Shown: in pieces, positions 12,352-12,478 of the stretch
How the letters are laid out: the number at the start of each line of letters is the position of its first letter
How positions within the stretch are numbered: the stretch's first letter is position 1
Origin: Thermoplasmatota archaeon
Lineage (GTDB): Bacteria; Pseudomonadota; Gammaproteobacteria; Burkholderiales; Thiobacillaceae
NCBI GenBank assembly: GCA_023475455.1
Contig: JAMCVR010000024.1
Span: forward strand, 1 to 12,478
Direction of reading: 5' to 3'
Length of the DNA stretch: 12,478 bases
Made by a program: the position numbers and the translations under genes
Notes under the pieces: model-generated
Seen by the model: only the letters and a program-made list of their open reading frames with translations
The model's database searches: none
What the model was told of the DNA's origin: nothing

Positions 12352-12478
12352 TGCTTTACTCCCTTCCTCAAAAATTTTCATGAGCGGCGCCTCGTAACGC
12401 CGCTTGATTTCGGCGACCAGCGCATCGGCGTCATCGGTGTCCAGCGTGTGCACGATCAGCGTGCGCTTGTCCGCGCTC
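12352..12478 (-). pseudogene. Second, partial copy of the mnhE 3' end
   Basis: Identical to 11770-11896, i.e. the mnhE C-terminus (...IFEEGSKA) up to two codons before its stop. The stop is lost at the junction, so the frame continues through the mnhD-like tail region into mnhE. The 5' part lies outside the window; it could be a whole gene there. Confidence 0.8.

Larger units (their letters stand above)
11770..12478. repeat. Tandem direct duplication, period 582 bp (runs off the window)
   Basis: Bases 11770-12351 form the first unit; 12352-12478 repeat its first 127 bases without a difference by eye. The unit covers mnhE except its last codons and the 28-codon tail of the upstream gene. The period is 194 codons. 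The far end is outside the window, so the junction homology cannot be measured. Confidence 0.9.

Noticed and set aside
856..12478. Transposon, integron or CRISPR origin for the repeated segments
   Set aside because: Each segment is present only twice, the five are unrelated in sequence and length, and there are no terminal inverted repeats, target duplications, transposase or spacers.

Overview
The window looks like chromosomal DNA from a high-GC betaproteobacterium. This is inferred from the strong G/C bias at third codon positions, the gene content, and short dispersed repeats (hairpins of the CCCTCTCCCGC-AA-GCGGGAGAGGG type, GTAGGGTGGGC...GCCCACCCTAC, ACCACAGAGACACAGAG) of a kind common in beta- and gammaproteobacteria. 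I cannot fix the genus. There is no transposase, integrase, phage gene, tRNA, rRNA or CRISPR array.

Layout. The plus strand carries the 3' part of a dienelactone hydrolase gene (1-611), translationally coupled to a divergent folE-like gene (611-1255). After an intergenic stretch holding a partial second copy of folE and an inverted-repeat element comes a compact operon. It has a sigma70-type promoter with an embedded palindromic operator (2054-2081), a TetR-family regulator, an NTF2/SnoaL-like protein, an isoprenylcysteine methyltransferase-like membrane protein, a nitroreductase, and a pyridoxamine-phosphate-oxidase-like gene broken by an in-frame TAA. A 117-residue protein of unknown function follows (4827-5180). 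From there to the right edge all genes lie on the minus strand. Read in their own direction they are the end of an mnhD-like gene, mnhE, mnhF, mnhG (Mrp-type cation/proton antiporter), an NfeD-type membrane serine protease, a slipin/stomatin, a Bax-inhibitor-1/YccA-like protein, and the nuclease tatD.

Functional reading. The TetR operon looks like an inducible enzyme set for an electrophilic or aromatic compound, autoregulated through its own promoter. The NfeD-slipin pair is a known membrane-protease/scaffold couple, and a YccA-like protein beside it suggests a membrane quality-control neighbourhood. The Mrp genes belong to ion homeostasis.

The most striking property is structural. Five separate, essentially perfect head-to-tail duplications occur within 12.5 kb, with periods of 544, 518, 972, 336 and 582 bp (the last runs off the window). 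They duplicate the 3' end of folE, the convergent ends of the 117-residue gene and tatD, the whole BI-1 gene, a 112-residue core of the slipin in frame, and mnhE. Junction homologies are 2, 10, 2 and 11 bp where measurable. This is either an unusual recent burst of microhomology-mediated duplication or, at least as likely, a set of assembly joins where overlapping contig ends were concatenated rather than merged. Two junctions fall at dispersed repeats and one carries two base differences within 17 bp, which leans toward the artefact reading. I do not see a convincing wholly new biological system. The duplications, the altered folE active site, the regulated enzyme operon and the 117-residue family are the parts worth checking.
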